Shown here: positions 41,730 to 53,530 of the stretch, in pieces
How positions within the stretch are numbered: the first letter of the stretch is position 1
How the letters are laid out: every line of letters starts with the position of its first letter
DNA from: Aspidapion aeneum
Taxonomy: Eukaryota > Arthropoda > Insecta > Coleoptera > Brentidae
Assembly: GCA_963576565.1 (NCBI GenBank)
Contig: OY755046.1
Coordinates: 67,059,583-67,123,582, forward strand
DNA: 64,000 nt
Reading direction: 5' to 3'
Notes under the pieces: generated by a model
Told to the model about the DNA's origin: nothing
Databases searched by the model: none
What the model saw: only the letters and a program-made list of their open reading frames with translations
Translations under genes and position numbers: made by a program

Positions 41730-41993
41730 TGCAATGATGTCTGTCCATCTGTCTGGTACACAATAATTCAAAAGTCAATAGGCCGATTTTACCCGAATTT
41801 GGCTCAAAAATTTTGTGGTACAGGAACTTTTTAAATTGTCGCTCTAGGAAATAAAACATTTCCTTATTTGAAAATATTAGTAAAAATAACCTATATGTAT
41901 ATGTACACATTTAACAAATTGTTTTCTTCTCCTCTTTACATGATAAATTTTGATAGAAAAACATACTCCGGCAATTTAAAAAGTCAATGACTG
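41730..41993. mobile_element. GTCTG-box repeat interrupted by a 173-bp TA-target MITE
   Basis: At 41730-41818 GATGTCTGTCCATCTGTCTG is followed by AATTCAAAAGTCAATAGGCC and GATTTTACCCGAATTTGG, a diverged form of the box in families A and F. The MITE 41821-41993 (CAGGAACTTTTTAAATTGTC / inverse CAGTCATTGACTTTTTAAAT, TA flanks) is the second copy of the 33135-33339 type. Confidence 0.6.
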
Positions 41994-42073
41994 TACCTAA
42001 TTGTATGTGTATATTTAAAACAGGTGGTTGAAATTTTGAGAATATTAAAACTTAAAATTATTTACATTTTTAC

Positions 42074-42320
42074 CTTCCTAGCCCGCGTAGCAATGGCTAG
42101 AGAAGGTATTATTTTCGACGAATTTTTTTTTTGAGATAATGTAATATTGCTAGGATAGGTCAAAATAAATCCAAAACTTCGTAGGAGCTTTAGTTTCTGA
42201 GATATTTTCAAAAAACTGTTTTCAAGGCTAATATATTGTCATGGCTTCACTTGAAGTGTGATAATAGGCTAGCTAGGAAGGTATCAGATCTGTCATGGAT
42301 TCATTTATTTATCATAATAA
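42074..42320 (+). repeat. Family F repeat, internally deleted copy 2
   Basis: It retains the opening hairpin (CCTTCCTAGCCCGCGTAGCA, then GGCTAGAGAAGG) and the closing GGCTAGCTAGGAAGGTATCA, but lacks the GTCTG run and box. Confidence 0.65.
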
Positions 42321-42593
42321 AATGATATACTCTTTTCGGTAAAAAAAAATCTGGTTACCCTACTGCTATATCGAACTAACGACTCATAAATAAATCAAAA
42401 TCGTTCATAAATTCATAAATATTCAGCGAAATGTTACTACAAAGTATTGTGGTAGGTTTTTTAATTGTTTTCTTTTATGATAATTAAAACACCTGCAGAA
42501 TTTAAAATTACATATTCAAGTTTTGATGCAAAAGAATTGATAATTTTTACCATTTCTGTGTAGATATAAGTATAATTTTAGATCACAGGTTTT

Positions 42594-43430
42594 ACTACTA
42601 CTATGTCGGCTTAGAACGTTTTTCTACGTTGTCCGACACCTATTCTCTACCTCCTTTGATCCTTACAATCATCTTCTGTCAGGTTTTTTTGACTTATTGA
42701 TCTTTGGATTAACTCTTGCCATTCTAGTTTAGAACGCTCTCTTTCTTTGCGCCCTATTGGTTGCCATTCTAGGACCTGCTTTGGTAATCTTTCGTCGTTC
42801 ATCCGTTGTACATGGCCGTACCATATCAGTTGTCTTTTAGTGATGTCATCCGTTATGTTTCCCTCGATTCCCATTCTTCCTTTTAGGCTCTCAGTTCTTA
42901 TAAGATCTCTTCTAGATATTCTCATTGATCTTCTTATTGCATCCATTTCGACACTTTTAATTTTTGTTTCGTATTTTTCTGTTACGCGACAAGTGTCTAT
43001 TTCATACAAGAGCGTGCTTTTCACCATTGTTTCATATATGTTAAATTTTACATTCTTTTTTAACTCTTTGCTCCATAAAATACTGTCAAGACATCCAATA
43101 ATCTTTTTTGCTAGTACTATTCTTTTTTCCAGTACTTTACAGTCTGTCCCTGTTTTATCAAATGCAAAAACCAAGTATACATACTCATTGCATGGATATT
43201 TTGTTTATCCATTGTCAACTCGCTTGATTCGTTTCCAATACATAAGTACTGTGTCTTGTCCACCTTCACTGTTAACCCCTACTTTTGGTATTCTTGCGTT
43301 AAGTTTCTCATCATATACTCTTCTTAGTATACTGTAGTGTGTATATGGTAAATCAGTCGTTAAGTTGTATTTCCATGCCGCGTACTTTACGTTTCCAGTT
43401 TTTCCATAATTTTTCTACTGGAACGATATC
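42594..43430 (-). pseudogene. LINE with (TAG)n tail, copy 3
   Basis: A minus-strand copy flanked by ATCACAGGTTTT and ATCACAAGTTTT (12 bp, one mismatch). The (TAG)n tail at 42594-42605 reads as TACTACTA on the plus strand. It starts in DTVPVEKLW and a large internal deletion joins it to KNWKRKV. It then runs through the 43174-42647 frame (STLLYEIDTCRVTEKYETKI, IWYGHVQRMNDERLPKQVLE) to the C-terminus, with further small frameshifts. Motifs A and C are deleted or broken. Confidence 0.88.
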
Positions 43431-43442
43431 ATCACAAGTTTT

Positions 43443-43787
43443 TCTTTTACAAATTCTGATCCTTCAAAAAATATTTAAGGCAAAGTTCGGCAGAAACATA
43501 TGTCAAAAACACTCTGTATAACTGGCTGATTAATGTATTAAAAACTTTTATTTCGTAAGAAAGTTATACAAACAACGATTAAAAATAAAAAGTTTATTTT
43601 TGATACCCAAAAAACATCAGCCAAGATTCTTAGAAGTTGACTAATTTTCAAGGTATAAAATAAACTTTAACAGACGTGCCTCTTAAAGGAAGACCTAAAA
43701 ATTTTAATTTGAGTCCAGATTAAAAATGGGGAAAAGAAACCTTTAGGGTATAATATCAAATTTTAAGGGAAAAACTTTATCCATTTG
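43443..43787. other. AT-rich DNA, nothing recognised
   Basis: No boundaries, ORF or RNA gene that I could support. Confidence 0.35.
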
Positions 43788-43939
43788 CAGTGGCATTATT
43801 TGAAAAAAGTTTTGGGGAGGGGCAACTTTTTTTTTCTGCCCAAAATTTCAAGACCTTTCAAATGAACATTTCAAATTCTTGTAGTAATTTTAAGGTCTTG
43901 GGGGGGCAGTGCAACAGCGCCCCCTTAAATACGCCACTG
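43788..43939. mobile_element. 152-bp hAT-like MITE
   Basis: Begins CAGTGGCATTATTTGAAAAA and ends TTAAATACGCCACTG, imperfect inverse copies, with G8 and C7 runs inside. No clean 8-bp duplication could be seen. Confidence 0.5.
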
Positions 43940-43980
43940 CACTTGAGTAGGTTTAGCTGTCTTGTTTCTTGAATTATGGA

Positions 43981-45421
43981 CATTAACATATTAACCGGAG
44001 GAGACTAGGAAATAAACAAAAAAATCGGCCGTCTAGATAAACAATTTGTTTTAAAAAACGTACTTCTGCAGAAAAGAACTCATCGACTATTTTTGTTTGG
44101 TCCATAGAAAACTCTATTTTCTTTCTCTTTAAGAATCACCAAAATTATCCGATCTTTCCTTTACTTTTATTTCTTTTTTAAACCAATGCACCGGAAAAAG
44201 ACGAAACTGTTCTTACAAACCCTTACCAGATTAATTATACACGACCAAATATGGATATATAACAAGCGGTGATCACTTTAACTTGTGCTTCCAGCATTTA
44301 TTTTGCTACTCCTTCGTTTTCCTTTATTAAACCAGTGCGAGAGAAAAAAACAAAACTATTCTCGATTACAGTCCCTCACTAAAACAAAGGAATTAGAAAG
44401 ATGCCGCAATCGTCTAGGCCCGCGTAAAGTATATTATTTTGTTCCTCTTTGTTAAACTGATGCGAGAAAAAGAGACAAAACTATTCTTGATTAGAAGGTA
44501 GTCCCTTTGGACCCATTAGTATTTTGTAAAGGGTCAATGCGGCGTTTTTGACCTGTCTCTTTACGGTTTGGAATTGTTTTCGTGTTTTTTCTTAAAATAT
44601 ATTTTCGATCTGGACTCAAAATTAATCTTAAAAGACTTTAAAATGGTGTGGGAGTGTATTTTGTGCTAAAATCTCGACCATCTTAATCCAGAAGTTTTGT
44701 TTTACAAGTAAGTTAAATAACTTGTTTGACCTTCAAAACAAAACAAAGACCAGTGCCGTAGAAATCAATATAAAATCAGAAAAAAATTTTGGGTATTATA
44801 TAAATAATTATTTATTTGTTAAAAGTGTTTAAACATAAGTTTAGTTAAAAATGTACAGGGTGTCCCAAGTTTTGGTGTTTTGATACTTTTAACTGAACTA
44901 CGAGCCTTGATTTTCAACAGATAAGGTAAAAAAGGTATCTTATTAATATGGAAAGTAATTTTTTTATGTATACCTTTTTTATTTAACCGTTTTTTTTGTG
45001 TAAACAGTTTTTTTAGATTTGGATTGCGGCAATTTTTTAGGTTGGGTTAGTCCTTTTTACCTACTCTGAATTTTTAATGTTGTCTAACCTAAAATAAAAT
45101 ACACCAAGCTAAAAGCATCCTAATCAAACATCTAATTGTCAATGGGTATCTATTCAGCTGTAAACTAAATTAAATTGCTTGTTTTAATAAGTTAGGTATT
45201 TACTTTTAATAAATAAATATTTTGACGCCGTCACTGCTAAATCGATCGACCATAAAGAATAAACATACGTCTACTGTGTGTCGCACAGCGTTGCCATCGT
45301 CTTTCCAAAAAATATTTCTATTCTTTTCCAACTTATTGAAGCATCTAGGGGTCAAATCGAATTGTTTTGATGAATGAATTTTTGCCGCGGTTCCTGGTCT
45401 CCTCCGGTTAATACGTTAATG
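43981..45421. mobile_element. 1.44-kb non-autonomous TIR element (CATTAAC...GTTAATG)
   Basis: Terminal inverted repeats CATTAACATATTAACCGGAG + GAGACTAGGAA and, inverted from the right, CATTAACGTATTAACCGGAG + GAGACCAGGAA, with one or two mismatches over 31 bp. Both flanks are ATTATGGA (43973-43980, 45422-45429), a perfect 8-bp duplication. The interior contains degenerate units with TTAAACCAGTGCGAGA and AACAAAACTATTCT (44180-44500), and an ACAGGGTGTCCC motif at 44854. No ORF resembling a transposase was found. The 8-bp duplication and CA...TG ends fit the P or hAT superfamilies; the ends are not hAT-like, so P-like is a tentative guess. Confidence 0.75.
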
Positions 45422-45600
45422 ATTATGGACTTTAGACTCTTACTCTTTTATTTCGAAAATTATTTTTCTTTTGATATATTTTATGAAGGCCTGATCTTTT
45501 AAAAGAAACACTATAAAGTATTCACTTTTTAAAGTCTTTTTTAATAGTTTACAGGTGCCTTGCTTTATCTCACTCTGACACACAGAAAGAAAAGGTACCA

Positions 45601-46500
45601 GTGCCGGTTGTCGAAGTTATAAATTGGGGGGGAGGGGCAAAAATTTATATTGCATGGAAAAGGCGATAAAAAACTAACCTAAACAATTTTATTTTAGGAA
45701 TTTATAAACAAGCAGCTACTTGGTGTAGTTTTTAGTTTATTTGTCATCAGTCTTGCCTAGCATAGAAAATTTTATGTGGTTGTTTAAATAAGTAGCACTT
45801 ACTTTGTGTCTTTAACTATTCACCAAAGTGCTAGAGATCATACATTCCTTTTGCCACCCACGCAGGATCACTTCGTGGATTGTTCATAATAAGACAAATA
45901 AAGCAAAAAAAAGCATGTCGGTTTTCACAACCGCGCAACCAGTTTTCAGCATCGTATAATTTTTAATTACTTGCACTAAAAATTTGGTTAATTTTTAGGA
46001 TTTTTAGGTCCGGTTTATGTGGCCCTAAAGATTTTATTTGTACTCGAAGTTCAAATGTGAACGTATTTAAATTTACACAGTTAATTATGTAATCGACGGT
46101 ATTTATTTTCATTTTCTAAACAAACGATAACGAAAACAATGACACGCGGCCGGCAAGGCTGACAAACCCCAAATCAAAACAAATCCATACGTCTTCACTA
46201 AGGATAGAACCGGCAACACTAGAAAGGGCAACGTAGGTTTACGCACGATGATGATGGCCGACGTCAACTAAAACAAACATTCTTCCCGCCTCTGCGCGAG
46301 AACAGCCACCCATACAACGCTGAAAAACGGGTGAAATTGAAACCTTGCCCCGCGCGGCGCTGCCGGCTTGTAATTGTTTACGTTGAAAAAGTTCACCCAA
46401 CTAATCGCTCGTTGATAGATAAAAAAAATAATAGACAATCATGCCGTAAGGAAAGATTTAACTTTTTTTAAATAAATCAATTAAAAATACTGTTTATTGT
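45601..46500 (-). pseudogene. TTF-finger hAT transposon (ZMYM1-like), copy H3
   Basis: A minus-strand copy of the 7370-9522 / 14882-17983 family, uninterrupted but internally deleted. On the minus strand: GCCGGCAGCGCCGCGCGGGG leader, then HKPDLKILKINQIF, LYDAENWLRGCEN (TTF finger, Cys replaced by Arg), and a join directly to the 3' end (CCCCCCAATTTATAACTTCG). It provides the uninterrupted arrangement that shows what was inserted in H1 and H2. Confidence 0.6.
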
Positions 46501-46985
46501 CTAGTTTTCTATTGGCTATTCATACTTGTCCTTCTTTGCGTTAATCCAAAGACCTTGGGAAGAATATTTTTTTTTTAATGTTTTTAATTTTTCTTCATTA
46601 TTTTCTTTCTTTTGTGTCCATGTTAAAGGTAATTTAATCTAGTTTTAATGAAAAATTGTTTTTAATCAAAACTAAAGTGCCGTCTGAAGTACCCAATAAA
46701 CGCGAGAAGCATGCAAAATCGACATTTTTCGGTGTCTTAAACAAAAGCACCTGTTTTCATCGTTCAACCTCCTATTCAAACAACCCTTTTCCCTGCAAAC
46801 AAAGGCCTCAAAGGGCTGTAACCCGTAGCGCAGGTAAGTGTCTTGAAAAAATAGAGTGCCTAGACGTCAGTAGCGTAAGGCCAGCGATCCAATATGGGAG
46901 TTTTTAATGTATAAATTTGGATATCAACAATTACATACAAAGATTTTCGAACAAGTCATGCATGTTGTTTTATTTTTATTTGCAG
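46501..46985. other. No gene recognised
   Basis: The 83-codon frame at 46656-46907 has no domain I know; its end overlaps hAT-like GTCAGTAGCGTAAGGCC sequence. It is more likely chance or a repeat remnant. Confidence 0.3.
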
Positions 46986-47215
46986 TTACTATATGTCACG
47001 TACGTTACTATATGTCACGCACGTCACTATATATCACGTATGTTATTAGGTGTCACATACGTTACTATATGCCATGTACGTTATTAAATGTCACGTACGT
47101 TACTATATGTCACGTACGTTACTATATGTCACGTGCGTTACTATGTGTCACGTGCGTTACTATGTGTCACATACGTTACTATATGTCACGTACGTTACTT
47201 TATGTAGCGCACGTT
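46986..47215. repeat. 19-bp minisatellite, about 12 units
   Basis: Unit GTTACTATATGTCACGTAC, with variants containing CACGTGC or CACATAC. Each unit carries a palindromic ACGTACGT or CACGTG core. Open frames over this region (YYMSRTLL repeats) are by-products of the 19-bp period. Confidence 0.9.
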
Positions 47216-47219
47216 GGTA

Positions 47220-47895
47220 TGGATTAAATCAGATGGACCAACAGATTGTCCTAATCTATGTTTAGTAAGAATTACGAAATTCTTAAGGTTACCATGGATT
47301 AAATGAAATTATATATTGCATAATTTAATAAAATAATGGCCCAGTATGCAAGGGGATCTAGTGACACGAGATGGAAAAAACAAAGCTAACGACACGAGGA
47401 CGCAGCTCTGCAAAAAAATGGAAATTTTTATGGAAAAAGTTGTGGAAAACGAAAGGACTGCGCGGCTACGGTGAAAAAATGTTTAATTAACTTTAGAGCT
47501 GTTTCTGAGTTCTGAATCAATCACAAGCCTTTAACATAGGGGGGGATTTTGGGGGTAATTACCCCCTTAAAAATTAAAAAAAAGCATAACAATAGAATTA
47601 AACTTAATCAAGTACGGATTTGAGAAGGAGACTTACTTTTATACCGCGGTATTTACCCCCTTTCATCTTGGGAAAAATTAAAGTATAATTTGAAAAAATT
47701 ACCCCTCCTTAAAAAAAATGTGTAATGAAAAAATTCTTGTAATCTTGCTAATTTAAAATATTCTGTATCTTTAATAATAAATAAAGTTAGCAATGAAGGA
47801 GATAATTTAAAACAACTTGTATAAAATTTTATTTATTTAAAAAAAAATTCTCAGGTTAACCATCCCCTCCCCTGAAAATTAAGGGACTGACACGG
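47220..47895. other. No gene recognised
   Basis: Contains hAT-like G/C-run remnants (TAGGGGGGGATTTTGGGGGT at 47537) and AT-rich DNA. Confidence 0.35.
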
Positions 47896-49406
47896 TAGTG
47901 GCGTAATTAGGGCTGGCCCTCCCTTAAGGCTAAGATTTTTTGTTAGACATTTTTAACATATTTCATGAATACAAACATATATATATATATATATATATAT
48001 TTATCGGTTTCACAACGTTCTACGTCTTCCAATCTCCACTTGTTTCTCTTTGCCCATAATTCATCATCTACGCCTCTTATTCTTATTTCACTGTCTATTC
48101 CTTCTCTCCAGCTTCTTCTCGGCCTTCCTCGTTTTCTTCGGCCAGTTGGTTTCCATTGTAATATTTGTTTAGGTAGTCTTCCATCATTCATTCTTTGTAC
48201 ATGTCCGTACCACACCAGTTGTTTTGTTCTTATATCATCCACTAAAGTACGTTCACCCACTGTCATAATTTCTCTTATTCTTTGATTTGTAACTATTTCT
48301 CTTTTTGATTTCCCTGCTGCTCTTCTCCAATAGTCCATCTCCGTAGCGGAAAGCATTTTTTCTGTTCTATCTTTGATTGACCATACTTCTGAGCCATATG
48401 TAATAATACTTATTACAAAGGTGTTGTATATAAGCTTTTTGTTATGTTTTGATATACTTTGGTCCCAAATTATTCCATTTAATAAAGTTATTGCTTTTCT
48501 TCCTTGTACGTTTCTATCTTTTATAGCTTTCTCTAGTGTTCCGTCAGCTGTAATTTTTAGACCTAAGTATTTATACTCATCACAGGACTGAAATTGCTGC
48601 CCAGTATTTAAGATTAGATCCTGTTTCGTTCCACCAATACACATATACTCTGTCTTATTGATATTAACCTCTAGTCCCCACTTATTGTACTCTTCTATTA
48701 GTTTTCGTGTCATATATTCGAGGTCATCATAATGCTGAGCCACCATCTGATCATCGGCGAAACATAAAGTATACAAGGTGGTTTCAACTAACGGAATTCC
48801 CATGTTTTGGCATTTTCTCTTCCAGACTTTAAGGACTTGTTCCAAATATATCTTGAAGAGCGTAGGCGAGATACAGCAACCTTGTTTAAGACCTTTATAT
48901 TTACTTGAAAGCCTTTGGTTAGTTTTGCTGTTATTTTAACTTTTGCCTTACTATTACGGTATAACTCTTTGATGGCCTTAATTAGTTGTACGCTTATGTT
49001 TGTCTTTTCCAACGCGTTCCAAAGAAGATTTAGTGGTATACTATCATATGCCTTCTGCAAATCGACGTAAAGCAGATATAACTTGGGTTATACAAAAGAG
49101 ATGATCTGAAGTCGATCCACCCGCCCTGAACCCAGCTTGTTCTTCTGCCTCCATGTCTTTATATTCGCTCTCCACTTTATTTTTTATTATTTTGCCATAT
49201 ATTCTGCTTAGCGTACTAGTTACAGATACCTTTATAATTGTCACATATATCTTTCCTTCTTTTTTTGTGTATATATATATATGTGGATATATATGACGTT
49301 TTCCACTCAGTTGGTTGGTGAATACAAACATAAAAAAGCATAAAAAACAACCATCATCATGAGGTCTCAGTCCCTCCCAAAAACTTTTTTCCAATATACG
49401 CCACTG
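47896..49406. mobile_element. hAT-like element split by a LINE
   Basis: The left end TAGTGGCGTAATTAGGGC and right end CCAATATACGCCACTG are imperfect inverted copies. The element proper is only ~160 bp (47896-47979 plus 49333-49406), because 47980-49318 is a LINE with its own target duplication. No outer 8-bp duplication could be confirmed. Confidence 0.55.
47980..49318 (-). pseudogene. LINE with (TA)n tail, related to the (TAG)n family
   Basis: Flanked by TGAATACAAACATA (47966-47979 and 49319-49332), a 14-bp duplication. On the minus strand it starts near SVTSTLSRIYGKIIKNKVES, then EEQAGFRAGGSTSDHLFCIT, QKAYDSIPLNLLWNALEKTN (motif A) and, after a frameshift, LEQVLKVWKRKCQNMGIPLV, CFADDQMVAQHYDDLEYM (motif C, FADD), TKQLVWYGHVQRMNDGRLPK and PTGRRKRGRPRRSW. 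Stop near 47943-47950, then (TA)n. The short inverted TA-rich stretch at 49263-49290 marks the truncated 5' end. Amino-acid similarity to the (TAG)n LINEs is about 40% by eye. Confidence 0.88.
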
Positions 49407-49739
49407 CGATACGTCCCTGAATGATCCAATATCAGCGTAGAGCAGCGTGTCGTACGAGGCGAACTATTTTGCTTTTTGATTTTGTTCCTTTTTTTTTTTA
49501 ATTCAATTGATGAATGAAAATAAAAGAATTCAAGGCATGTTTTGTTTTAAGCGAAAAATCGTTTTTTTTTTCCTTGTTTACCTGAACAGGGTTGATTATT
49601 TTTTTTATAAAACACCGTCAAAAAAAAATAATTTGTTTAAGAAAAAAGTAAATTTTAGCAACAATAATAAAAATGAGGGTATTTTTATTTTTCTAGCATG
49701 AGCAGCAATTAGATAAGGATTTTAAAAAAAATGAGATCA
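49407..49739. other. No feature recognised
   Basis: AT-rich; the frame at 49507-49701 is poly-Lys/Phe and not credible as a gene. Confidence 0.35.
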
Positions 49740-51495
49740 TAACATTTCATGTAAAAAAAATCAAGTACGCGAAAATGGTATTCCGTAAAAAGAATTGAGA
49801 TAAAAGTAAAGCCAAGTTCTGTAATAAAAATTTCAAAATGAAAGGTTCTTACTAGTTTGAAAATGTTTTTTTTAAAACTTTGCTGTTACAGTCAAACTTC
49901 TTATTGATTAATTTAGCAATGTGCCTAAGAGTCATTTGCAGCCGTAATAGCCATGAAAAACACTTCCAAACTAGTAAGAATCTTTCATTTTGAAATTTGT
50001 ATTAGAGTACTTGGCTTTACTTTTATCTCAATTCTTTCTACGGAATACCATTTTTGCGAACTTGGCGTTTTTTACATGAAATGTTTTTGTTACGATTTCA
50101 CTACTTTTTTAAAGGATTTGGATAATACAGTGAAGTCCGGATATAACGAACCTCAAAAATGAACTAAATACGGTTTGTTATATCCGAGGTTCGTTATAAA
50201 CAGTAATAAATAAATTTTGTTTAATTTTTTGTGTTTCTTTTTTTAATAGTATCCAAGATTAAGAAACCTAAAAATATTACAAAAAATACTATAAATTTTT
50301 CAATTTTTAGAAAAAGGCACAATACATACGAATAAAGACCTTTATTATTATTGTTCTACAAATAAATATATAAAATACATAATATGGTGGTATGTAATAC
50401 CAGAAACGAGTATAATATAGGTAATACATATATAAAAGAAGCCTAAATCTCTTTTTTTAAATATTATGAAATCCATAATTTTTGTTTGTACATTTCTACT
50501 TGAAAAATATTCCCTGTTTATATAGCTTTCAAGGTTACAAAATAATGCCCATATTTTATCAGGAACTTGGCGTGATTCCAAAAAATTACGAATTTCCGAA
50601 ATTTTGTTTTCCATTTCACGAATGCTTGGAACATAAACCTTAGTGACTTCAACAGAATTATCTTGAACAGGATCATCATTATTCTCCTAATTATCACTTG
50701 AAACCATGTTTGAGGATACGGAGAGATTATAATTTGCTCATCAGTCAACGTTTCTCTTGCTACAATGACTTTATCAATAGTCACATAATCGTTAAAATCG
50801 AAGTCACACATTTTTCTCTTAGCTTGTTCTTCTACTAAATCAAGCATATCATTATCGAATTCATACTGGTGATCATATTCTGGGTCTTGTGCATGTCTTT
50901 GCAACCATTCGTGTCGTTGCCGTATCGTCTAGTGTGAAAACGCCCATTGTCTGCTTATATAAAGTTCGTTTTAAAAGAAAAATACATATTCTAGATTATA
51001 AAAATTAGGTTCGCTATATCCGGAAGTTCGCTATAAGCGGGATCGTTATAACCAGTAAGACAATACATGAGTATTTATGGATGACTTTTCGTAAAAAGAA
51101 AAAAGGTTCGTATTAACCAGAAGTTCGATATAAACGGGTTCGTTATAAGCGAACTTCACTGTATTTTAATTTTAAAGTAGCAAAATATGCGGAATATTGT
51201 TCAAAACTATTTTGTTATAGTTTTATCATAGTTCCTATCAGTCTTTTAAACCTCAGCTCTCTAGCGTTTCTGGAAGTGAGAAATGTAATTTTCCTATAGT
51301 TTTATAATATTTCCCATCAGTCTGCCAAAGCTCAATTCTCTAGGGCTTCTGGAAGTGGGCAATGTTCCTTTTATATAAATTTACATGTATAGGTAAGGGG
51401 AGTAAAGTAGAAATTTAGGGTTTTTTGTTTTTTTCCAAGGGTTTAGTCATAATTTCTATCAGTCTGCCAAATTTTAGCTTTGTAGGATGTCTGGA
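49740..51495. repeat. Composite repeat R, copy 2 (inverted), split by a Tigger element
   Basis: The reverse of 1190-2085: foldback at 49745-50095, then unique part, then tandem CCAGAAACGC-type units (inverse CTAGCGTTTCTGG) at about 51200-51490. Comparison with copy 1 gives the empty site for the element at 50128-51161. Confidence 0.75.
50128..51161 (-). pseudogene. Tigger/pogo element with transposase C-terminus remnant
   Basis: A 1034-bp element: CAGTGAAGTCCGGATATAAC at the left, inverse CAGTGAAGTTCGCTTATAAC at the right, TA on both sides. Repeat R copy 1 supplies the unoccupied target, confirming a TA duplication. Minus-strand coding remnants: 50904-50700 (HQYEFDNDMLDLVEEQAKRK and RETLTDEQII) and, in another frame, 50690-50430 (MENKISEIRNFLESRQVPDK, IWALFCNLESYINREYF). 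This C-terminal helical tail follows the DDE domain in Tigger/pogo transposases. The DNA-binding and catalytic domains are deleted. A frameshift near 50720 and a TAG break it. Internal GGTTCGTTATA repeats are the usual subterminal motifs. Confidence 0.85.
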
Positions 51496-51774
51496 AGTAC
51501 AGTCGAATTCTGAGTAAGTGAGTAGCAATTTCGACCTTTTTTGAAATTTCGTAACTACTTTACTACTTTATATAAGTCCATGAAACTTGGAGGGGTTGAA
51601 ACTCTATGATCTGCAAGTCTGTCAAATATGTCAAATATGGGCTGAAATGTTTCAAGAAAAGATGGTACAGCAGTTTACGCCGCGAACTTGGCCAGGCACT
51701 GCCGTACCACAGATGACCTTAACAAATAGGTGATCCGTGAGGTGATCCGTGGCCGTACCCTCAGATGACTCCAA
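51496..51774. other. No feature recognised
   Basis: A short direct repeat (AGGTGATCCGTG, twice near 51728-51752) is present; nothing else. Confidence 0.35.
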
Positions 51775-53530
51775 AAATGTGTTATTTGGGTGTATTTTGA
51801 GGTTATTAGCAATATCGTCTGCGTCTGTCCGTTTGTGTATACATGTCTGTCCGTAACACGATAGCTTCTAAACCGCTGAACCGATTTTCATGAAATCCAG
51901 GCAAAATAGTGTACAACACTGTACAGAGCTGATTAGCTTTAGGTCAAAATCCGTTAATGCTAAAAACGAATGAGTTTTTTGACAGATTAAATATTGATAA
52001 TATGATAACTTCTGAATGGAGCATCGCATCAATCTGCGGTTTTCGAAATGTAGTAGAACATGTTTTTCTCAAGAATTTATGTTATTACTAAAAACTGCCT
52101 AGGAGCTTCCGTTTCTGAAATATTTACAAAAACTGTTTTTAATGCTGATATAGCACGGAGTTTTTATTAGTGTACTAATGGGCTAGGAATGTATCCATGG
52201 GCGCACCCAGGGGGGTGTAACAAAACGGGATTTGAATATAAATGGTATTTTTGTCATTTATAAGTTTTTAAAGATTTTTAATTAAATATTGTTTTGACAT
52301 CAACAAGCATTAATTATATGCAAGACTAGGTTAAGAATAAGTAAAATTTATGGCAACTCGGCGACTTGTTTTTAGGCATATTTTCAGGTTCGCCGTATTT
52401 TAATAAAAGTTGTATTCGGCTAATATGTCCTTTGAGCCACTAACATCAAAATAATTCATATTTTGTAACTGGAAACATATTTGGTAAACTATTTTCAACT
52501 TTTAAGAAACACACTGTAAGATTTAAACTTTACCGAATTTCTAAATCCACGCATCTTTGAATTGCGGTGGTATTTTGTCTCTTTGTCTTTCTCGCCAATG
52601 CGAGAGAGCTTAACATTCAGACCACGGCAACCAAGAGTGTCTGTAGAGAAGAGTGGTGGAAGAAATCCGTTAAAGAAAGCTTAGATTTAGACCAATCAGC
52701 TAGCGGCAAACTGAGAATGTCTAGAGAGTGGGGTACTGAAACTTTCGAAACTACGGATTTTATTTTACTCTTTAATTCGCCTTTGCTTGTATCGTTACGC
52801 TTCCGTTCACACTTCTTCAGGGGGGTTTTATTTTAACTGGGGAAATTTGTCATCATTTTAACATTGTATAAGCTATTATCTTTATTATTCATAATTATTT
52901 TAGTCTTTTCTTTTGGAGTTTATTGATTTTAAAGTCATTAATTATTACTGTTTCCAGTGTTTTGAAATAATGTGTTTAACTGTTTTATGGTTTTTTTAAC
53001 AGCAAAATACAAACCATTCGTTGCCCTAAAATCGGCATTTTTAATTAATAACATATCCCAAACCTAAACAGTAATATTAAGTAAATTAAACAGTTGATTG
53101 AATAGTTTCACTCATTCAATCAACGTTTAAGATGTTGATAAATATATATATTTACAACAAATATATAAAAGGTTTATAAAACCTAAAAGTTTAAGAAGTG
53201 TAAATATTTGAATACAAAAGTTTAATAGTAGTAAAAAGTCGATATTCAACTAATAAATATAAGAAGTGAAAGTGTGAAGCTACAAGAAGAAAATTGAAAA
53301 GGTATGTATGATTATCCTACATTAGTTATACATTTGAGAAAAACGTTTATAGCATACTAAACCCCCAAGCCTTAGATTTGTTTACATATTTTCCACATAT
53401 TTCATGAAAAAATACAAAAAATAGTTTAAAATTCGAAATCATGAGGCTTCAGCCCCTCCCCAAGACATAATCCTGGGTGCGCCACTGATGTATCAGATCC
53501 ATCATGAATTCATTTATTTTTACTCGTGTA
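51775..53530 (+). repeat. Family F repeat, copy 3, split by a transposon
   Basis: 51775-52195 holds the GTCTG run, GTAACACGATAGCTTCTAAA, CTGAACCGATTTTCATGAAA and the end GGGCTAGGAATGTATC. The repeat resumes at 53487 with ATGTATCAGATCCATCATGA. The first copy (GGAAGGTGTCAGATCCGTC) shows the uninterrupted form. Confidence 0.65.
52196..53486. mobile_element. 1.29-kb hAT-like element in family F
   Basis: Ends CATGGGCGCACCCAGGGGGG and CCTGGGTGCGCCACT, inverted copies, flanked by AATGTATC / GATGTATC (8 bp, one mismatch) with an empty site in family F. The interior has a 90-codon frame (52567-52836) with no recognisable transposase motif. Smaller relatives: 32941-33030 and the fragment at 26505-26610. 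Confidence 0.7.

Noticed and set aside
46980..47215. CRISPR-like array
   Set aside because: Units are contiguous 19-bp repeats without unique spacers, in an insect genome.
46907..47265. Two overlapping frames with YYMSRTLL repeats
   Set aside because: Produced by a 19-bp minisatellite read in different frames.
52567..52836. 90-codon ORF inside the 1.29-kb hAT-like element
   Set aside because: No transposase motif, no homologous frame in related MITEs; likely chance.
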